From positions 248,001 through 312,000 of the forward strand of contig NZ_SOFS01000019.1 of NCBI RefSeq assembly GCF_004402235.1: a DNA stretch of 64,000 nt, written 5' to 3'. The stretch is from Cryobacterium glucosi. GTDB lineage: Bacteria; Actinomycetota; Actinomycetes; Actinomycetales; Microbacteriaceae. Each line of letters starts with the position of its first letter. Position 1 is the stretch's first letter. Below the pieces are notes generated by a model, which was not told the DNA's origin, did not search any database, and saw only the letters and a list, made by a program, of their open reading frames with translations. Below are positions 43,024 through 52,737 of the stretch, in pieces. The position numbers were made by a program, and so were the translations under genes.

Positions 43024-44874
43024 TTATTCGACCGTGACCGACTTCGCGAGGTTGCGGGGCTGGTCGACGTCGAGGCCCTTGACCGTTGCCAGCTCCATCG
43101 CGAAGATCTGCATCGGCACGACCGCGAGGAACGGCTCGAACAGCGGCGAGGCGAGCGGGATCCGCAGTACGGTGTCCGCGAACGGCAGAACGGCCACGTC
43201 GCCCTCTTCGGCGATCGCGATGATGCGAGCGCCGCGGGCGCGGATCTCCTGGATGTTCGAGACGACCTTGGGGTGCAGGTGCGCGGAACCGCGCGGGCTC
43301 GGCACGACGACGAAGACGGGCTGGCCGGGCTCGATCAGCGCGATCGGACCGTGCTTGAGCTCGCCGGCAGCGAAACCCTCTGCGTGGATATACGCGAGTT
43401 CCTTGAGCTTGAGCGCACCCTCGAGGGCGATCGGGAAACCGACGTGGCGGCCGAGGAACAGCACGGCACGGGTGTCCGACATCCAGGCGGCGAGTTCGTG
43501 CACGGCGCTCTCCTGGAGCAGGGTGGTCGCGATCTTTGCGGGAATGGCCTGCAGCTCGACGATCTGGGCCGCGGCATCCGCTTCGGTCATGCTGCCGCGC
43601 ACGCGGGCGAGGTGCAGGGCGAAGAGGTAGAGGGCGGCGATCTGGGCGGTGAAGCCCTTCGTCGAGGCCACGGCGACCTCTGGGCCGGCGTGCGTGTAGA
43701 TCACGGCGTCGGACTCGCGGGGGATGGTCGCACCCTGGGTGTTGCAGATCGAGATGGCCTTGGCGCCGGACTCCCTGGCGAACTTGACCGCCATCAGGGT
43801 GTCCATGGTCTCGCCGGACTGGCTGATGGAGATGATCAGGGTCTCCGGGTTCAGCACCGGGTCGCGGTAGCGGAACTCGTGGCTGAGCTCGACGTCGACG
43901 GGCACGCGGGTCCACTTCTCGATCGCGTACTTGGCGACGTAGCCGGCGTTCGCCGCGGTACCGCAGGCGACGATGACGATCCGGCGGATGCCGGCGAGCA
44001 CGTCGTCGCCGAAGGCCTCGAGCTCGGGCACGACGGCCTGGCCCTCGTGGATGCGGCCGAGGAGCGTGTTGGCGATGGCGTCCGGCTGCTCGGAGACCTC
44101 CTTGGCCATGAAGCTGGACCAACCGCCCTTTTCGGCGGCGGAGGCGTCCCAGGCGATGTCGAATTCCTCGAACTCGACGGCGTTGCCGTCGAAGTCCGTG
44201 ATGGTGACGACCTCAGGGGTGATCGTGACGATCTGATCCTGGCCGACGGCGACGGCCCGGCGGGTGAACTCGACGAACGCTGCGACGTCGGAGCCGAGGA
44301 AGTTCTCCCCGTCGCCGAGACCGATCACGAGCGGAGAGTTGCGACGGGCGCCGACGACGACACCGGGCTGGTCCTGGTGCACCGCGAGGAGGGTGAATGC
44401 GCCGTCCAGGCGGCCGACGACGCTCAGGAACGCGGCGCTCAGGTCGCCGAGGCGCTGGTATTCGCGGCCGAGCAGCACTGCGGCGACCTCGGTGTCGGTC
44501 TCGCTCTCGAAGGTGAAGCCCTCGGAGAGGAGCTCCTCCTTGAGAACGGAGAAGTTTTCGATAATGCCGTTATGGATAAGGGCGAGCTTGCCGTTGTCAC
44601 CAAGGTGCGGATGCGCATTCGCGTCGGTCGGTCCGCCATGGGTGGCCCAGCGGGTGTGGCCGATGCCGGTACGGCCGTTGTTCATCGGGTTGCCTTCGAG
44701 GTCCCCGGCCAGAATGGCGAGCTTACCGGCCCGTTTCCTGGTGTTCAGCACGCCGTCATCGTCGATGACCGCGATCCCCGCCGAGTCATACCCCCGGTAT
44801 TCCAGTCTCCGCAACCCCCTCATCAGGACCTCGACGCTTTTATCTTCCCCGACATAACCCACGATTCCGCACAT
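43024..44874 (-). CDS. glmS: Glutamine-fructose-6-phosphate aminotransferase (isomerising)
   Basis: Makes glucosamine 6-phosphate from fructose 6-phosphate and glutamine, first step to UDP-GlcNAc; GlmM at 47170 does the next step. The 616-residue product has the N-terminal Cys nucleophile (MCGIVGYVG), HTRWATHG, and two SIS domains ([50 protein letters not shown]), ending [11 protein letters not shown]. The ATG at 44874 is required because Cys must be residue 2 and become the new N-terminus; the frame is open far upstream as a shadow of coaA. Divergent from coaA over 33 bp. Confidence 0.97.
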   Translation of the reverse strand: MCGIVGYVGEDKSVEVLMRGLRRLEYRGYDSAGIAVIDDDGVLNTRKRAGKLAILAGDLEGNPMNNGRTGIGHTRWATHGGPTDANAHPHLGDNGKLALIHNGIIENFSVLKEELLSEGFTFESETDTEVAAVLLGREYQRLGDLSAAFLSVVGRLDGAFTLLAVHQDQPGVVVGARRNSPLVIGLGDGENFLGSDVAAFVEFTRRAVAVGQDQIVTITPEVVTITDFDGNAVEFEEFDIAWDASAAEKGGWSSFMAKEVSEQPDAIANTLLGRIHEGQAVVPELEAFGDDVLAGIRRIVIVACGTAANAGYVAKYAIEKWTRVPVDVELSHEFRYRDPVLNPETLIISISQSGETMDTLMAVKFARESGAKAISICNTQGATIPRESDAVIYTHAGPEVAVASTKGFTAQIAALYLFALHLARVRGSMTEADAAAQIVELQAIPAKIATTLLQESAVHELAAWMSDTRAVLFLGRHVGFPIALEGALKLKELAYIHAEGFAAGELKHGPIALIEPGQPVFVVVPSPRGSAHLHPKVVSNIQEIRARGARIIAIAEEGDVAVLPFADTVLRIPLASPLFEPFLAVVPMQIFAMELATVKGLDVDQPRNLAKSVTVE

Positions 44875-44907
44875 AGCCCCGATTTTAGTCCGACTAAGCT
44901 GTGTGGA

Positions 44908-45864
44908 ATGTCCGATCCAGCCGCGAGCCTCTGGAACAACGGCCACACCACACCGTTCGTCGAGCTGGATCGAGCGGACTGGGCGGCCCTTGCACCCACC
45001 ACCCAGCTCCCCCTCCGTGAGACCGAGATCGTGCAGTTGCGCGGCCTCGGCGAGCCGCTCGACCTCGGCGAGGTGACCGATGTCTACCTGCCCGTCAGCC
45101 GCCTGCTCAACCTCTATGCCGCTGGAGCAAGCCAGTTGCACCGGGCGACGAGCGACTTCCTCGGCGAACGTGCCCGGCGCACCCCGTTCGTGATCGGCGT
45201 CGCCGGGTCCGTCGCCGTCGGCAAGTCGACGATCGCCCGGCTCCTGCGCGAACTGCTGGCCCGCTGGGAGGACACTCCCCGGGTCGAACTCGTGACGACC
45301 GACGGGTTCCTCTTCCCGAACGCCGAACTGGCCCGGCGGGGACTGATGGCTCGCAAGGGATTTCCAGAGTCGTACGACCGGCGATCCCTGCTCCGATTCG
45401 TGTCCGCCGTTAAGGGCGGCGCCGCCGAGGTGCGGGCTCCGTTCTATTCGCACCTGAACTACGACATCGTTCCCGACGCGCAGATCGTGGTGCGCCAGCC
45501 GGACGTCCTCATCGTCGAAGGCCTCAACGTGCTCGCGCCGCCGACAACGGGGCACGGGCTCACGGTCAGCGACCTCTTCGACTTCACCGTGTACGTGGAT
45601 GCCCGCACCCAGGACATCGCCCGCTGGTACGTCGACCGGTTCCTGCGCCTGCAGCGTGGCGCGTTCAGCAACCCGAAGTCGTACTTCCACCGGTACGCGA
45701 CGATGACCGAGGACGAGGCCCGCCGGGAGGCCCGCCGTATCTGGGACGAGATCAACGAGCCCAACCTGGTGCAGAACATCCTGCCGACGCGCTCCCGGGC
45801 GACCCTTGTGCTCCGCAAGGACGAGAACCACGCCGTGTCGAAGGTGCTGCTCCGCAAGCTCTGA
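44908..45864 (+). CDS. coaA: Type I pantothenate kinase
   Basis: Phosphorylates pantothenate, the controlled first step of CoA synthesis. The 318-residue product has the P-loop [17 protein letters not shown] (about 99-115), [36 protein letters not shown], and LIVEGLNVL, all typical of bacterial PanK-I. The ATG at 44908 begins [20 protein letters not shown], the family start. A very long open frame that continues upstream from 41530 across glmS and alr is a shadow. Only 33 bp separate it from glmS, so both promoters must be compact or overlapping. Confidence 0.96.
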   Translation: MSDPAASLWNNGHTTPFVELDRADWAALAPTTQLPLRETEIVQLRGLGEPLDLGEVTDVYLPVSRLLNLYAAGASQLHRATSDFLGERARRTPFVIGVAGSVAVGKSTIARLLRELLARWEDTPRVELVTTDGFLFPNAELARRGLMARKGFPESYDRRSLLRFVSAVKGGAAEVRAPFYSHLNYDIVPDAQIVVRQPDVLIVEGLNVLAPPTTGHGLTVSDLFDFTVYVDARTQDIARWYVDRFLRLQRGAFSNPKSYFHRYATMTEDEARREARRIWDEINEPNLVQNILPTRSRATLVLRKDENHAVSKVLLRKL

Positions 45865-45890
45865 GCGGTGCGGCATCCGCCCGCAGCCCT

Positions 45891-45977
45891 GACCGATTCG
45901 ACGGGGTTTTTGGCTTTCCGACACGTGGGAGACCGGGTAGACCGGTTCAGAACCGAAAATCTCCGTCGAATTGGTTC
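45891..45977. repeat. Imperfect inverted repeat downstream of coaA
   Basis: Arms of about 20 nt centred on ATTCGACGG (45896-45904) and CCGTCGAAT (45963-45971), extending through CGGGGTTTT and AAAATCTCCG with single-base bulges, and a 45-nt loop that holds a smaller CGGTT/AACCG hairpin. Located in the 173-bp gap between coaA and the DUF6412 gene. Possible terminator or recombination remnant; nothing else seen in the gap. Confidence 0.45.
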
Positions 45978-46037
45978 ACTCCGCGGCGTAGAGTCGACTC
46001 ACCAATCGTTCTGGCCGACCCGCCTGGAGGCGCGATC

Positions 46038-46331
46038 GTGAGAGCCGCCTACACCGCGCTGGTGCTGTACCTGGCCGGTCCGCTGCTCGCGCTCATCCTC
46101 GTGCCGACCGAACCGGGGATGATGTTCTTCGCCGGCGTCGCCGTACTCGGCCTGGCGCTCGTGATCGGGGTCCAGTGTCGACTCACGGCCGCCGACGCCC
46201 TCGAGATCACAGTCGGCCGCCGCTCCCACCGACACCGCGAGGTGCTCAGCGAACTCGCCGCACCGAGTCATCCCAACACCGCCGGGCGTCCACGCCCGCG
46301 CGCACCGGCCCGGCCGCTCGCGGTCGCCTAG
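46038..46331 (+). CDS. DUF6412 small membrane protein
   Basis: The 97-residue product has two hydrophobic helices (ALVLYLAGPLLALILVP; MMFFAGVAVLGLALVIGV) and a C-terminal tail with HPNTAGRPRPRAPARP, the hallmark end of DUF6412 proteins. In other actinobacteria such genes lie directly before a second yidC, as here, so a role in assisting that insertase is possible though unproven. The GTG at 46038 has GGAGG 6 nt upstream, which is decisive. 83 bp separate it from the yidC start. Confidence 0.82.
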   Translation: MRAAYTALVLYLAGPLLALILVPTEPGMMFFAGVAVLGLALVIGVQCRLTAADALEITVGRRSHRHREVLSELAAPSHPNTAGRPRPRAPARPLAVA

Positions 46332-46414
46332 TCCTCAGCCGGCAACTCCAACGCAGGGCGAGGCAGCGCGACCGCAGACGCGCCCCTCTTCCTCCGACCG
46401 TTGGGATATTCTCC

Positions 46415-47173
46415 GTGGACCTCTATTCCGTTGCGCCCGTCGCAGCCCTGCTCCAAGCCGCCTCGGCGGCCGTCACCACCTTCTCCTCCGCGCTCGCACC
46501 CATCTCCGGTGCGAGCAGCACCGCACTCGTCATCGTCCTGGTCACGCTCCTGTTGCGGGCAGGTCTCGTACCGATCGGCCGCGCCCAGGTGCGCGCCGAG
46601 TTCGTCCGCAGGCGCCTCGCCCCGAAACTCCGGGAGCTGCAGCGCCGGTACCGGGCCGACCCCGAGCTACTGAACCGCAGGACAGCCGAGCTCTACGCGG
46701 CCGAGAAGGCGTCGCCCCTGGCCGGATGCCTGCCGACGCTCCTGCAGGCGCCGATCGTGTCGACCGTGTACGCGCTCTTCGTCCTCGCCAGCATCAACGG
46801 ACACCCGAATCCGCTCCTCGCTCAGGAGCTCGGCGGCGTCCCGCTCGGCACGTCGTTCCTTGCGCTTCTGGGCACCACCCCGGTCTTCTGGCCCGGACTC
46901 ATGCTGTTCGGAGCGCTCCTCGCCGTCATCGCCCTGACCGCGGGGCTCTCTCGACGACTGGCTGCGCGATACTTCTCTCCGGTCGTGCCGACAGCCCGGC
47001 CCGCTGCAGCACGGCTCGCCGCAACCCTCAGCTGGCTCCCGTTCCTGACGCTTGTGTTCGCGAGCGTGGTCCCGCTGGCCGCGACGCTCTACCTCACGGT
47101 GAGCACAGCCTGGACGCTCGTCGAACGCGGCCTTCTCCACCGCTCGTTCGCTCCGACCGGGCCCGGGTCCTAG
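46415..47173 (+). CDS. yidC: YidC/Oxa1-family membrane protein insertase (second type)
   Basis: The 252-residue product shows the YidC core: a conserved Arg in the first core helix ([17 protein letters not shown]), the cytoplasmic loop [24 protein letters not shown], and [23 protein letters not shown]. About five helices, no long periplasmic domain and a short tail. The chromosomal housekeeping yidC normally lies by rnpA-jag at the origin, so this is likely a second paralogue paired with DUF6412. The GTG at 46415 has only a weak Shine-Dalgarno, so the start is uncertain by a few codons. It shares its CTAG stop with the convergent glmM. Confidence 0.87.
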   Translation: MDLYSVAPVAALLQAASAAVTTFSSALAPISGASSTALVIVLVTLLLRAGLVPIGRAQVRAEFVRRRLAPKLRELQRRYRADPELLNRRTAELYAAEKASPLAGCLPTLLQAPIVSTVYALFVLASINGHPNPLLAQELGGVPLGTSFLALLGTTPVFWPGLMLFGALLAVIALTAGLSRRLAARYFSPVVPTARPAAARLAATLSWLPFLTLVFASVVPLAATLYLTVSTAWTLVERGLLHRSFAPTGPGS

Positions 47174-48540
47174 AGGGAGTCGAGGGCGAGGCGCAGGCGC
47201 ACGACGTCGGCGAGGGAGTGCGCAAGCCGGTCGGCGGTGGCCTGGTCGGCCGCCTCGACCATGACGCGCACCATCGGCTCGGTGCCGGACGGACGCAGCA
47301 GCACCCGGCCGGTGTCTCCGAGTTCGGCTTCGGCCTCGCGCACGGCGGCGGCGATGACCTCGTCGGATTTCAGCGCGTGGTGATCGACGCCGCGCACGTT
47401 CACGAGGATCTGCGGGAACACGGTCATCACGGCGGCGAGCTCGTGGAGCGGCTTGCCGGTGCGGGCCATCTCGGCGACGAGGTGGAGTCCGGTGAGGATA
47501 CCGTCACCGGTGGTCGCGAAGTCCGTCATGATGACATGTCCGGACTGTTCCCCGCCGAGGGACAGGCCGTTCGCGTTGAGCTCTTCGAGCACGTAGCGGT
47601 CGCCGACCTTGGTCTCGATCATGCGGATGTCGTTGGCCGCCATGGCCCTCCGGAGGCCGAGGTTGCTCATCACAGTGGCAACGAGCGTGCGGTCCTTGAG
47701 GACGCCGCGCTCGGCCATCGAGACGGCGAGGATCGCCATGATCTGGTCGCCGTCCACGATGTTGCCGTGCCGGTCGACGGCGAGGCAGCGGTCGGCGTCG
47801 CCGTCGTGGGCGATGCCCACGTCGGCACCGTGCTCGAGGACGGCCTTCGCGAGGTTGTCGAGGTGGGTCGAGCCGACCCCGTCGTTGATATTGAGCCCGT
47901 TCGGGTTGGCGCCGATGACGGTCAGCTGCGCGCCGGCATCCGTGAAGACCTGTGGGGACACGCCCGCGGCCGCGCCATTGGCGCAGTCCAGGACGACGTG
48001 GATACCGTCGAGGCGGTGCGGGAGGGTGCCGAGGAGGTGCACGACATAGCGGTCTTCTGCGTCCGCGAAGCGTGAGATCCGGCCGACATCGCCGGCGATC
48101 GGCGTGAGCTTGTCGTGGTCGAGGTGGGCCTCGATACGATCCTCGACGTCGTCGGGAAGTTTGGTGCCACCGAAGGCAAAGATCTTGATGCCGTTGTCGG
48201 GGGCGGGGTTGTGCGAGGCGGAAATCATCACGCCGAAGTCCGCACCGATGTCCGCGATCAGGAATGCCGCGGCCGGCGTGGGGATGACGCCGGCGTCAAG
48301 GACGTCGACACCGGAACTGGCGAGGCCCGCGGCTACTGCCGAGGCGAGGAATTCGCCGGAAATGCGCGGGTCACGCGCGAGGACGGCCACCGGACGGCGA
48401 CCTTCGGCTCGACGCGATTCAGCGCGGCGACCCTGGGTGAGAACTGCGGCACTCGCCTGGGCGAGGCCCAGGGCCAGGCCAGCCGTGAGATCACGGTTGG
48501 CCAGGCCCCGAACACCGTCGGTGCCGAAAAGTCGAGGCAT
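47170..48540 (-). CDS. glmM: Phosphoglucosamine mutase
   Basis: Converts glucosamine 6-phosphate to glucosamine 1-phosphate for UDP-GlcNAc and peptidoglycan. The 456-residue product starts [15 protein letters not shown], has the phospho-Ser loop [17 protein letters not shown] (about 101-117), the metal loop [12 protein letters not shown], and the sugar-phosphate site [14 protein letters not shown]. Complete. The ATG at 48540 matches the conserved N-terminus; the frame open further upstream is a shadow of rpsI. It follows rpsI by 19 bp in the common rplM-rpsI-glmM order. Its TAG stop overlaps the TAG of yidC in a CTAG palindrome. Confidence 0.96.
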   Translation of the reverse strand: MPRLFGTDGVRGLANRDLTAGLALGLAQASAAVLTQGRRAESRRAEGRRPVAVLARDPRISGEFLASAVAAGLASSGVDVLDAGVIPTPAAAFLIADIGADFGVMISASHNPAPDNGIKIFAFGGTKLPDDVEDRIEAHLDHDKLTPIAGDVGRISRFADAEDRYVVHLLGTLPHRLDGIHVVLDCANGAAAGVSPQVFTDAGAQLTVIGANPNGLNINDGVGSTHLDNLAKAVLEHGADVGIAHDGDADRCLAVDRHGNIVDGDQIMAILAVSMAERGVLKDRTLVATVMSNLGLRRAMAANDIRMIETKVGDRYVLEELNANGLSLGGEQSGHVIMTDFATTGDGILTGLHLVAEMARTGKPLHELAAVMTVFPQILVNVRGVDHHALKSDEVIAAAVREAEAELGDTGRVLLRPSGTEPMVRVMVEAADQATADRLAHSLADVVRLRLALDSL

Positions 48541-48559
48541 GTCGGCGCCGACTATCGAT

Positions 48560-49045
48560 CTAGCGCTTCGAGAACTGAGGCGCCTTACGGGCCTTCTTGA
48601 GTCCGGCCTTCTTGCGCTCCTTGACGCGAGCGTCACGGTTGAGGAAGCCGGCCTTCTTGAGGATGGCGCGGTTGTTCTCTTCGTCGATCTGGTTGAGCGA
48701 ACGCGCGATGCCGAGACGCAGGGCGCCGGCCTGGCCGGAGGGGCCACCGCCGGTGATGCGTGCGATGACGTCGTAGCTGCCGATCAGGTCGAGGACCTTG
48801 AACGGGTCGTTGATGAGCTGCTGGTGAAGCTTGTTCGGGAAGTAGTCCCCGAATTCGCGACCGTTCACCGTGATGGTGCCCGAGCCGGGAACGATGCGCA
48901 CGCGGGCGATGGCCTGCTTGCGACGGCCAACGGCTGCGCCGGGAACGTTGAGGACGGCGCGGGGCGCCTTGGTTACGATTTCGGCCGGGGTCTCGGTGGA
49001 ATAGCTCTCCGGAGCCTGGTCAATCTGATCTGCGATCTTCGCCAC
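48560..49045 (-). CDS. rpsI: 30S ribosomal protein S9
   Basis: The 161-residue product ends [13 protein letters not shown], the invariant S9 tail that reaches the P-site tRNA, and contains [19 protein letters not shown] and [23 protein letters not shown]. The N-terminal 30 residues (Ile/Asp/Gln/Glu-rich) are the usual actinobacterial extension. Downstream of rplM by 49 bp and followed by glmM, so a single transcript from the promoter at 49674-49702 is expected. Confidence 0.97.
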   Translation of the reverse strand: MAKIADQIDQAPESYSTETPAEIVTKAPRAVLNVPGAAVGRRKQAIARVRIVPGSGTITVNGREFGDYFPNKLHQQLINDPFKVLDLIGSYDVIARITGGGPSGQAGALRLGIARSLNQIDEENNRAILKKAGFLNRDARVKERKKAGLKKARKAPQFSKR

Positions 49046-49094
49046 GATGGTGTGAATCCTTTTTTCTTAGAGTCGAGAAGTCTGGTGGCCGGCG

Positions 49095-49541
49095 CTACTG
49101 AGCGACCTGGGAGAGGGTGTACGGCTTGGGCTGCTGCGCAGCGTGCGGGTGCTCCGGGCCTGCGTAGACCTTGAGCTTCGCGAGCTGGGCGCGACCGAGC
49201 GAGTTCTTCGGCAGCATGCCGCGAATCGCCTTCTCAACCGCACGCGTCGGGTGCTTCTCGAGCATCTCCGAGTAGTTCTGGGCGGAAATGCCGCCCGGGT
49301 AACCGGAGTGGCGGTATGCGATCTTCAGTTCGAGCTTCTTGCCGGTGAGGGCGATCTTCTCGGCATTGACGATGATGACGAAGTCTCCCATGTCCATGTG
49401 GGGAGAGAACGTTGCCTTGTGCTTCCCCCGGAGGAGAACGGCGGCGTGGCTGGCAAGACGACCGAGCACGATGTCTGTGGCGTCGATGACGACCCAGTCG
49501 TGCTGGACTTCGCTTGCTTTGGGAGTATAAGTGCGCGTCAC
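49095..49541 (-). CDS. rplM: 50S ribosomal protein L13
   Basis: The 148-residue product begins [20 protein letters not shown] and contains [39 protein letters not shown] and [21 protein letters not shown], matching L13 throughout. The start is the GTG at 49541; the 42 residues before it in frame are not L13-like. In E. coli L13 represses its own rplM-rpsI mRNA; a 126-nt leader with a stable hairpin upstream makes a similar control possible here. Confidence 0.97.
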   Translation of the reverse strand: MTRTYTPKASEVQHDWVVIDATDIVLGRLASHAAVLLRGKHKATFSPHMDMGDFVIIVNAEKIALTGKKLELKIAYRHSGYPGGISAQNYSEMLEKHPTRAVEKAIRGMLPKNSLGRAQLAKLKVYAGPEHPHAAQQPKPYTLSQVAQ

Positions 49542-49594
49542 TGTTGTGCTGCTTTCTTGTTCGAACGGAGGTGTTCGTGAATCCCGCTCCGGGT

Positions 49595-49615
49595 GTGTTC
49601 CCCGACGGGGAACAC
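49595..49615 (-). other. Hairpin in the rplM leader
   Basis: GTGTTCCCC (49595-49603), loop GAC, GGGGAACAC (49607-49615): perfect 9-bp stem in the untranslated leader of rplM, 54 bp upstream of the start codon. Candidate for L13 feedback or simple mRNA stability; no T tract follows. Confidence 0.5.
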
Positions 49616-49673
49616 GATCGATGGAGGGCTCACGTTCGTGTGCCTGGCTGCAACGCACAGACACCAAGGGTCA

Positions 49674-49702
49674 ATGCTAGTCCGCCGGGAGCGTTGGCGC
49701 AA
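49674..49702 (-). promoter_or_regulatory. Candidate rplM-rpsI promoter
   Basis: Minus strand TTGCGC (49702-49697), 17 bp, TAGCAT (49679-49674). Predicted start near 49667, giving a leader of about 126 nt to the rplM GTG. Both hexamers and the spacing are good for a housekeeping sigma factor. Confidence 0.55.
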
Positions 49703-49732
49703 TTCGCCTGCGCGATTCGGCGGCGCGCTGCG

Positions 49733-50644
49733 CTACTCTTCGTCCTCGTCGAGGGCGCGCCGGGCACGGGTCTCGAGGGCGCGGGCCGCGAGCCGGTCGT
49801 CGGCGGGATAGTCGACCGCGAGCAGGGTGAGGCCCTGCGGCGGCATGACCTTGAACTCGCTCGTGCGGGCCCGGTTGATCCGCAGCGTCGCGAGCCGCTC
49901 CCCTGCGAGCCGTCCCTCTCCGACCGCGACGCAGGCCCCGACGAGTGCCCGCACCATGCTGTGGCAGAAGGCGTCCGCCTGCACCGTCGCGACGAGCACG
50001 CCGTCCGGGTCCCGCCGCCAGCTGAACTCCTGCAGGGTGCGAATCGTCGTGGCGCCCGGCCGGGGTTTGCAATAGGTCGCGAAGTCATGCAGCCCGAGCA
50101 GGGACGCCGCGGCCACCTGCATCGGTTCCAGGTCGAGCGCGAAGCCGTGCCAGGTCGTGCGCAGCCGGTCCTGCGGGTTGTGCCCGAGCACCGAGTCGGC
50201 GATCCGGTACTCGTAGCGGCGCCAGTTCGCCGAGAACCGAGCGTCGAATCCGGGGGGTGCGACGGCGGATGCCTTGATCACGATCTCTGGCTGGGTCACC
50301 AGGATCCCTCCGAGCCTCCGCTGCACCATCACCGCGAGCGTCGCAGGGGTTCGGCCCCTTCCCCGTCGGAGCAGGCCCCCGACCTGGTCGGGGGTGAGGT
50401 CGAAGTGCGCGACCTGACCGAGGGCGTGCACCCCCGCATCCGTTCGCCCGGCGACGATGAGGGACGGATACGGCGGGTAGCTCTGCAGGATCGTGGCGAG
50501 TCCTGCCTCGATCTGGCCCTGCACGGTGCGGAGCTCCGGTTGAATCGCCCATCCCGAAAAATCGGTGCCGTCGTAGGCGATGTCCAGCCTGATCCGGGTG
50601 TTCTCCGGGAGCGGGGAGACAACAGGGGCGGCAGGAAGATTCAC
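49733..50644 (-). CDS. truA: tRNA pseudouridine(38-40) synthase TruA
   Basis: Isomerises uridines 38-40 in tRNA anticodon arms. The 303-residue product contains RLDIAYDGTDFSGWAIQP, the catalytic Asp in VAGRTDAGVHALGQVAHF, FSANWRRYEYRIAD and FCHSMVRALVGACVAVGEG, all TruA motifs, with an acidic C-terminal end (ALDEDEE). The GTG at 50644 is preferred because the next start (GTG at 50701) would add 19 unconserved residues and reach into the divergent acyltransferase gene; neither has a clear Shine-Dalgarno. The usual rplQ-truA linkage is broken here by that gene. Confidence 0.93.
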   Translation of the reverse strand: MNLPAAPVVSPLPENTRIRLDIAYDGTDFSGWAIQPELRTVQGQIEAGLATILQSYPPYPSLIVAGRTDAGVHALGQVAHFDLTPDQVGGLLRRGRGRTPATLAVMVQRRLGGILVTQPEIVIKASAVAPPGFDARFSANWRRYEYRIADSVLGHNPQDRLRTTWHGFALDLEPMQVAAASLLGLHDFATYCKPRPGATTIRTLQEFSWRRDPDGVLVATVQADAFCHSMVRALVGACVAVGEGRLAGERLATLRINRARTSEFKVMPPQGLTLLAVDYPADDRLAARALETRARRALDEDEE

Positions 50645-50705
50645 GGAGGTAAGTGTAAGTGCCGGGCCGGGTATCGTAGAACCCGGATCGGCTCCGCTCA
50701 CCGCT

Positions 50706-52673
50706 ATGAAACTCAGTTACCGCACTCCCGCATCCCTGCGCCCGGACTCTGAGACTCGGGATTCGCGCCGTTTCTCCGGCCTCGACGGCCTGCGCGGCAT
50801 CGCCGTGAGCGTTGTGCTCGTGTTCCATTTCTTCCCACAGGTGCTGCCCGGCGGCTTCGTCGGCGTCGACGTGTTCTTCGTGATCAGCGGGTTCCTGATC
50901 ACCGGTCTCCTCGTGGACGAATACGCCCGGTCCCGCCGGATCTCGTTGCGCCGGTTCTGGAGCCGCCGGGTGCGCCGGCTCGTGCCGCCGCTCGTTCCCC
51001 TCGTGCTGCTCTGCTGCACCGTGGCGTGGATGCTCGGGGGCGACGTGCTCGTCGGCCTCGGCTGGCAAGTCCTCGGCGCGGTCACGTTCGGCTACAACTG
51101 GGTGTCGATCGCAGGCTCCGCGAGCTACTTCTCGGCGACGAGTCCTGAGCTGTTCCGGAACCTCTGGTCCCTGGCCGTCGAGGAGCAGTTCTATCTGGTC
51201 TGGCCGTTTGCGCTGCTCGCGGTGCTGCTCATCCGGAGCGCCCGGATTCGCCTGGCGGTCGTGTGCACCTTCGGCCTCCTCTCCCTGCTCTGGATGGGGT
51301 TCCTGTTCCACCCGGGCTCCGATCCGACCCGGGTCTACTACGGCTCGGACACGCACAGCTTCGGGCTCTTCGCCGGCGCGGCCCTCGCGCTGCTGCTGCG
51401 GCACCCGAACGGCCTGGGCGCACCGACCCGCAACGCCAACGCCGGTGCCGCCCGCACCGGCCCAGCGGGCTTCACCCGGTTCGCCTCCCGGCTCGCCTCC
51501 CCCGCCCGGCTGCGCCCCTGGCTCGGCCTCGCCGCATTACTCGGCATCGGTGCGGCTGCGGCGTGGTTGCCCGCCGCGGGCCCGTTGGCGTACCGGGGCG
51601 GACTCGCCGCTATCAGCCTGCTGTCCTGCGTCGTGATCTGGGCCGCCGTGCGCGGCGCCCGCTTCGGCCGCTGGCTCGACACCCCGGTGCTCCGGTGGAT
51701 CGGCGAACGGTCCTACGGCATCTACCTCTGGCACTGGCCCCTCTTCGTGCTCGCCGGCGTCGCCTGGCCGGCCGCCGGCGTCGAGGTGCACCTGCTCGTC
51801 GCCGCCGTCGCCGTGCTTGTGGCCGCAGCCTCGTACCGGTGGCTCGAGCAGCCGGTGCGGCGCAGGGGGCTGCGCGGCGGCATCCGCTCCCTGTCGGGTT
51901 TCGCGACCGAGTCGTGGTCCCGGCTCGCGGTTGTCGGCGTCGCAGCGATGGTCGGCCTGATCCTCGTCGGCGGCACGACGGCCGCTGTCGTCGTCGCACC
52001 CGCCGAGACGAGTGCGCAGGCACGGATCACGAGCGGCCGGCACATGCTCGAAGCCGCCCAGGCCGACCGGAAGCGCGAGGACGCCGAGCGGAAGAGCGAC
52101 CCGACCGCGGCGCCCGCGCCGGTCGCACCGGGCGACCTGATCTCGGCCGTCGGCGATTCCGTGATGCTCGCCTCGGCACCCGAGCTCGAAGACCGGTTCC
52201 CGGGCATCCTGATCGACGCCGCCGTGTCCCGGGGCATGCGCGCGGCTCCGGACATCCTTGCCGCCCAGGCCGCCGCCGGGACGCTGCGTCCGGTCGTCGT
52301 CGTCGGGCTCGGCACGAACGGGCCGATCACCACGGATGAGCTGCTCGCGATCGAGGCTGCGATCGGCCCCGACCGGAAGCTCGTGCTCGTGACCGCCTTC
52401 GCCGACCGGGACTGGACGGCCGGCGTGAACGAGGCGCTCGTCGGCTTCGCCGCCCACCACCGACTCGTGGGCATCGCCGGCTGGCACGACGCGATCGCGC
52501 CGCACACCGACGTCCTGGCCGGGGACAACATCCACCCGGGTCCCACGGGAGGGCGGATCTACGCCGACTGCATCGCGTCCGCGCTGGACTGGCTCGCCCC
52601 CCAGCATCCGTTGCACGGCCGGGACCCCTACCGGCTCGGCCAGGACCCCGTCGTCCTCCGCCCAGTGTCCTAG
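50706..52673 (+). CDS. Membrane acyltransferase (acyltransferase-3 plus SGNH domain)
   Basis: The 655-residue product is an OafA/YrhL-type O-acetyltransferase. The N-terminal half has about 10-11 helices with the family signature (FSGLDGLRGIAVSVVLVFHF; GFVGVDVFFVISGFLITGLL; RRVRRLVPPL; SLAVEEQFYLVWPF; ERSYGIYLWHWPLF). The C-terminal extracellular part (about 475-655) is SGNH-like: GDSVMLASAPEL (Ser nucleophile), GLGTNGPI and DNIHPGPTGG (Asp/His). Such enzymes acetylate cell-wall polymers or exopolysaccharide. Opposite strand to the flanking truA and rplQ. ATG at 50706 without a clear ribosome site. Confidence 0.92.
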   Translation: MKLSYRTPASLRPDSETRDSRRFSGLDGLRGIAVSVVLVFHFFPQVLPGGFVGVDVFFVISGFLITGLLVDEYARSRRISLRRFWSRRVRRLVPPLVPLVLLCCTVAWMLGGDVLVGLGWQVLGAVTFGYNWVSIAGSASYFSATSPELFRNLWSLAVEEQFYLVWPFALLAVLLIRSARIRLAVVCTFGLLSLLWMGFLFHPGSDPTRVYYGSDTHSFGLFAGAALALLLRHPNGLGAPTRNANAGAARTGPAGFTRFASRLASPARLRPWLGLAALLGIGAAAAWLPAAGPLAYRGGLAAISLLSCVVIWAAVRGARFGRWLDTPVLRWIGERSYGIYLWHWPLFVLAGVAWPAAGVEVHLLVAAVAVLVAAASYRWLEQPVRRRGLRGGIRSLSGFATESWSRLAVVGVAAMVGLILVGGTTAAVVVAPAETSAQARITSGRHMLEAAQADRKREDAERKSDPTAAPAPVAPGDLISAVGDSVMLASAPELEDRFPGILIDAAVSRGMRAAPDILAAQAAAGTLRPVVVVGLGTNGPITTDELLAIEAAIGPDRKLVLVTAFADRDWTAGVNEALVGFAAHHRLVGIAGWHDAIAPHTDVLAGDNIHPGPTGGRIYADCIASALDWLAPQHPLHGRDPYRLGQDPVVLRPVS

Positions 52674-52680
52674 GAGATCA

Positions 52681-52714
52681 AAAAAGAAGGGCCCGACCGA
52701 AGTCGGGCCCTTCC
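52681..52714 (-). terminator. Terminator of the rpmJ-rplQ operon
   Basis: On the minus strand GAAGGGCCCGAC, loop TTCG, GTCGGGCCCTTC (52714-52687) followed by TTTTTT (52686-52681), 24 bp past the rplQ stop. A UUCG tetraloop, 12-bp stem and six-U tract make this the clearest terminator in the window. Confidence 0.95.
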
Positions 52715-52737
52715 AGGTGAAGCGGGTGAAGCGTGGG

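Noticed and set aside
41530..45864. A 1444-residue open frame on the plus strand
   Set aside because: It is the antisense shadow of alr, acpS and glmS fused in frame to the real coaA; the upstream part is Arg/Gly/Val/Asp low-complexity with no domains. Only 44908-45864 is coaA.
43024..45924. Extended frame of 966 residues ending in GlmS
   Set aside because: The part upstream of 44874 mirrors coaA on the other strand; GlmS needs Cys as residue 2, which fixes the start at 44874.
45865..46037. Possible tRNA gene or classical terminator in the coaA-DUF6412 gap
   Set aside because: No cloverleaf or CCA-type end can be drawn and the T run (CGGGGTTTTTGG) lies inside a repeat arm, not after a stem.
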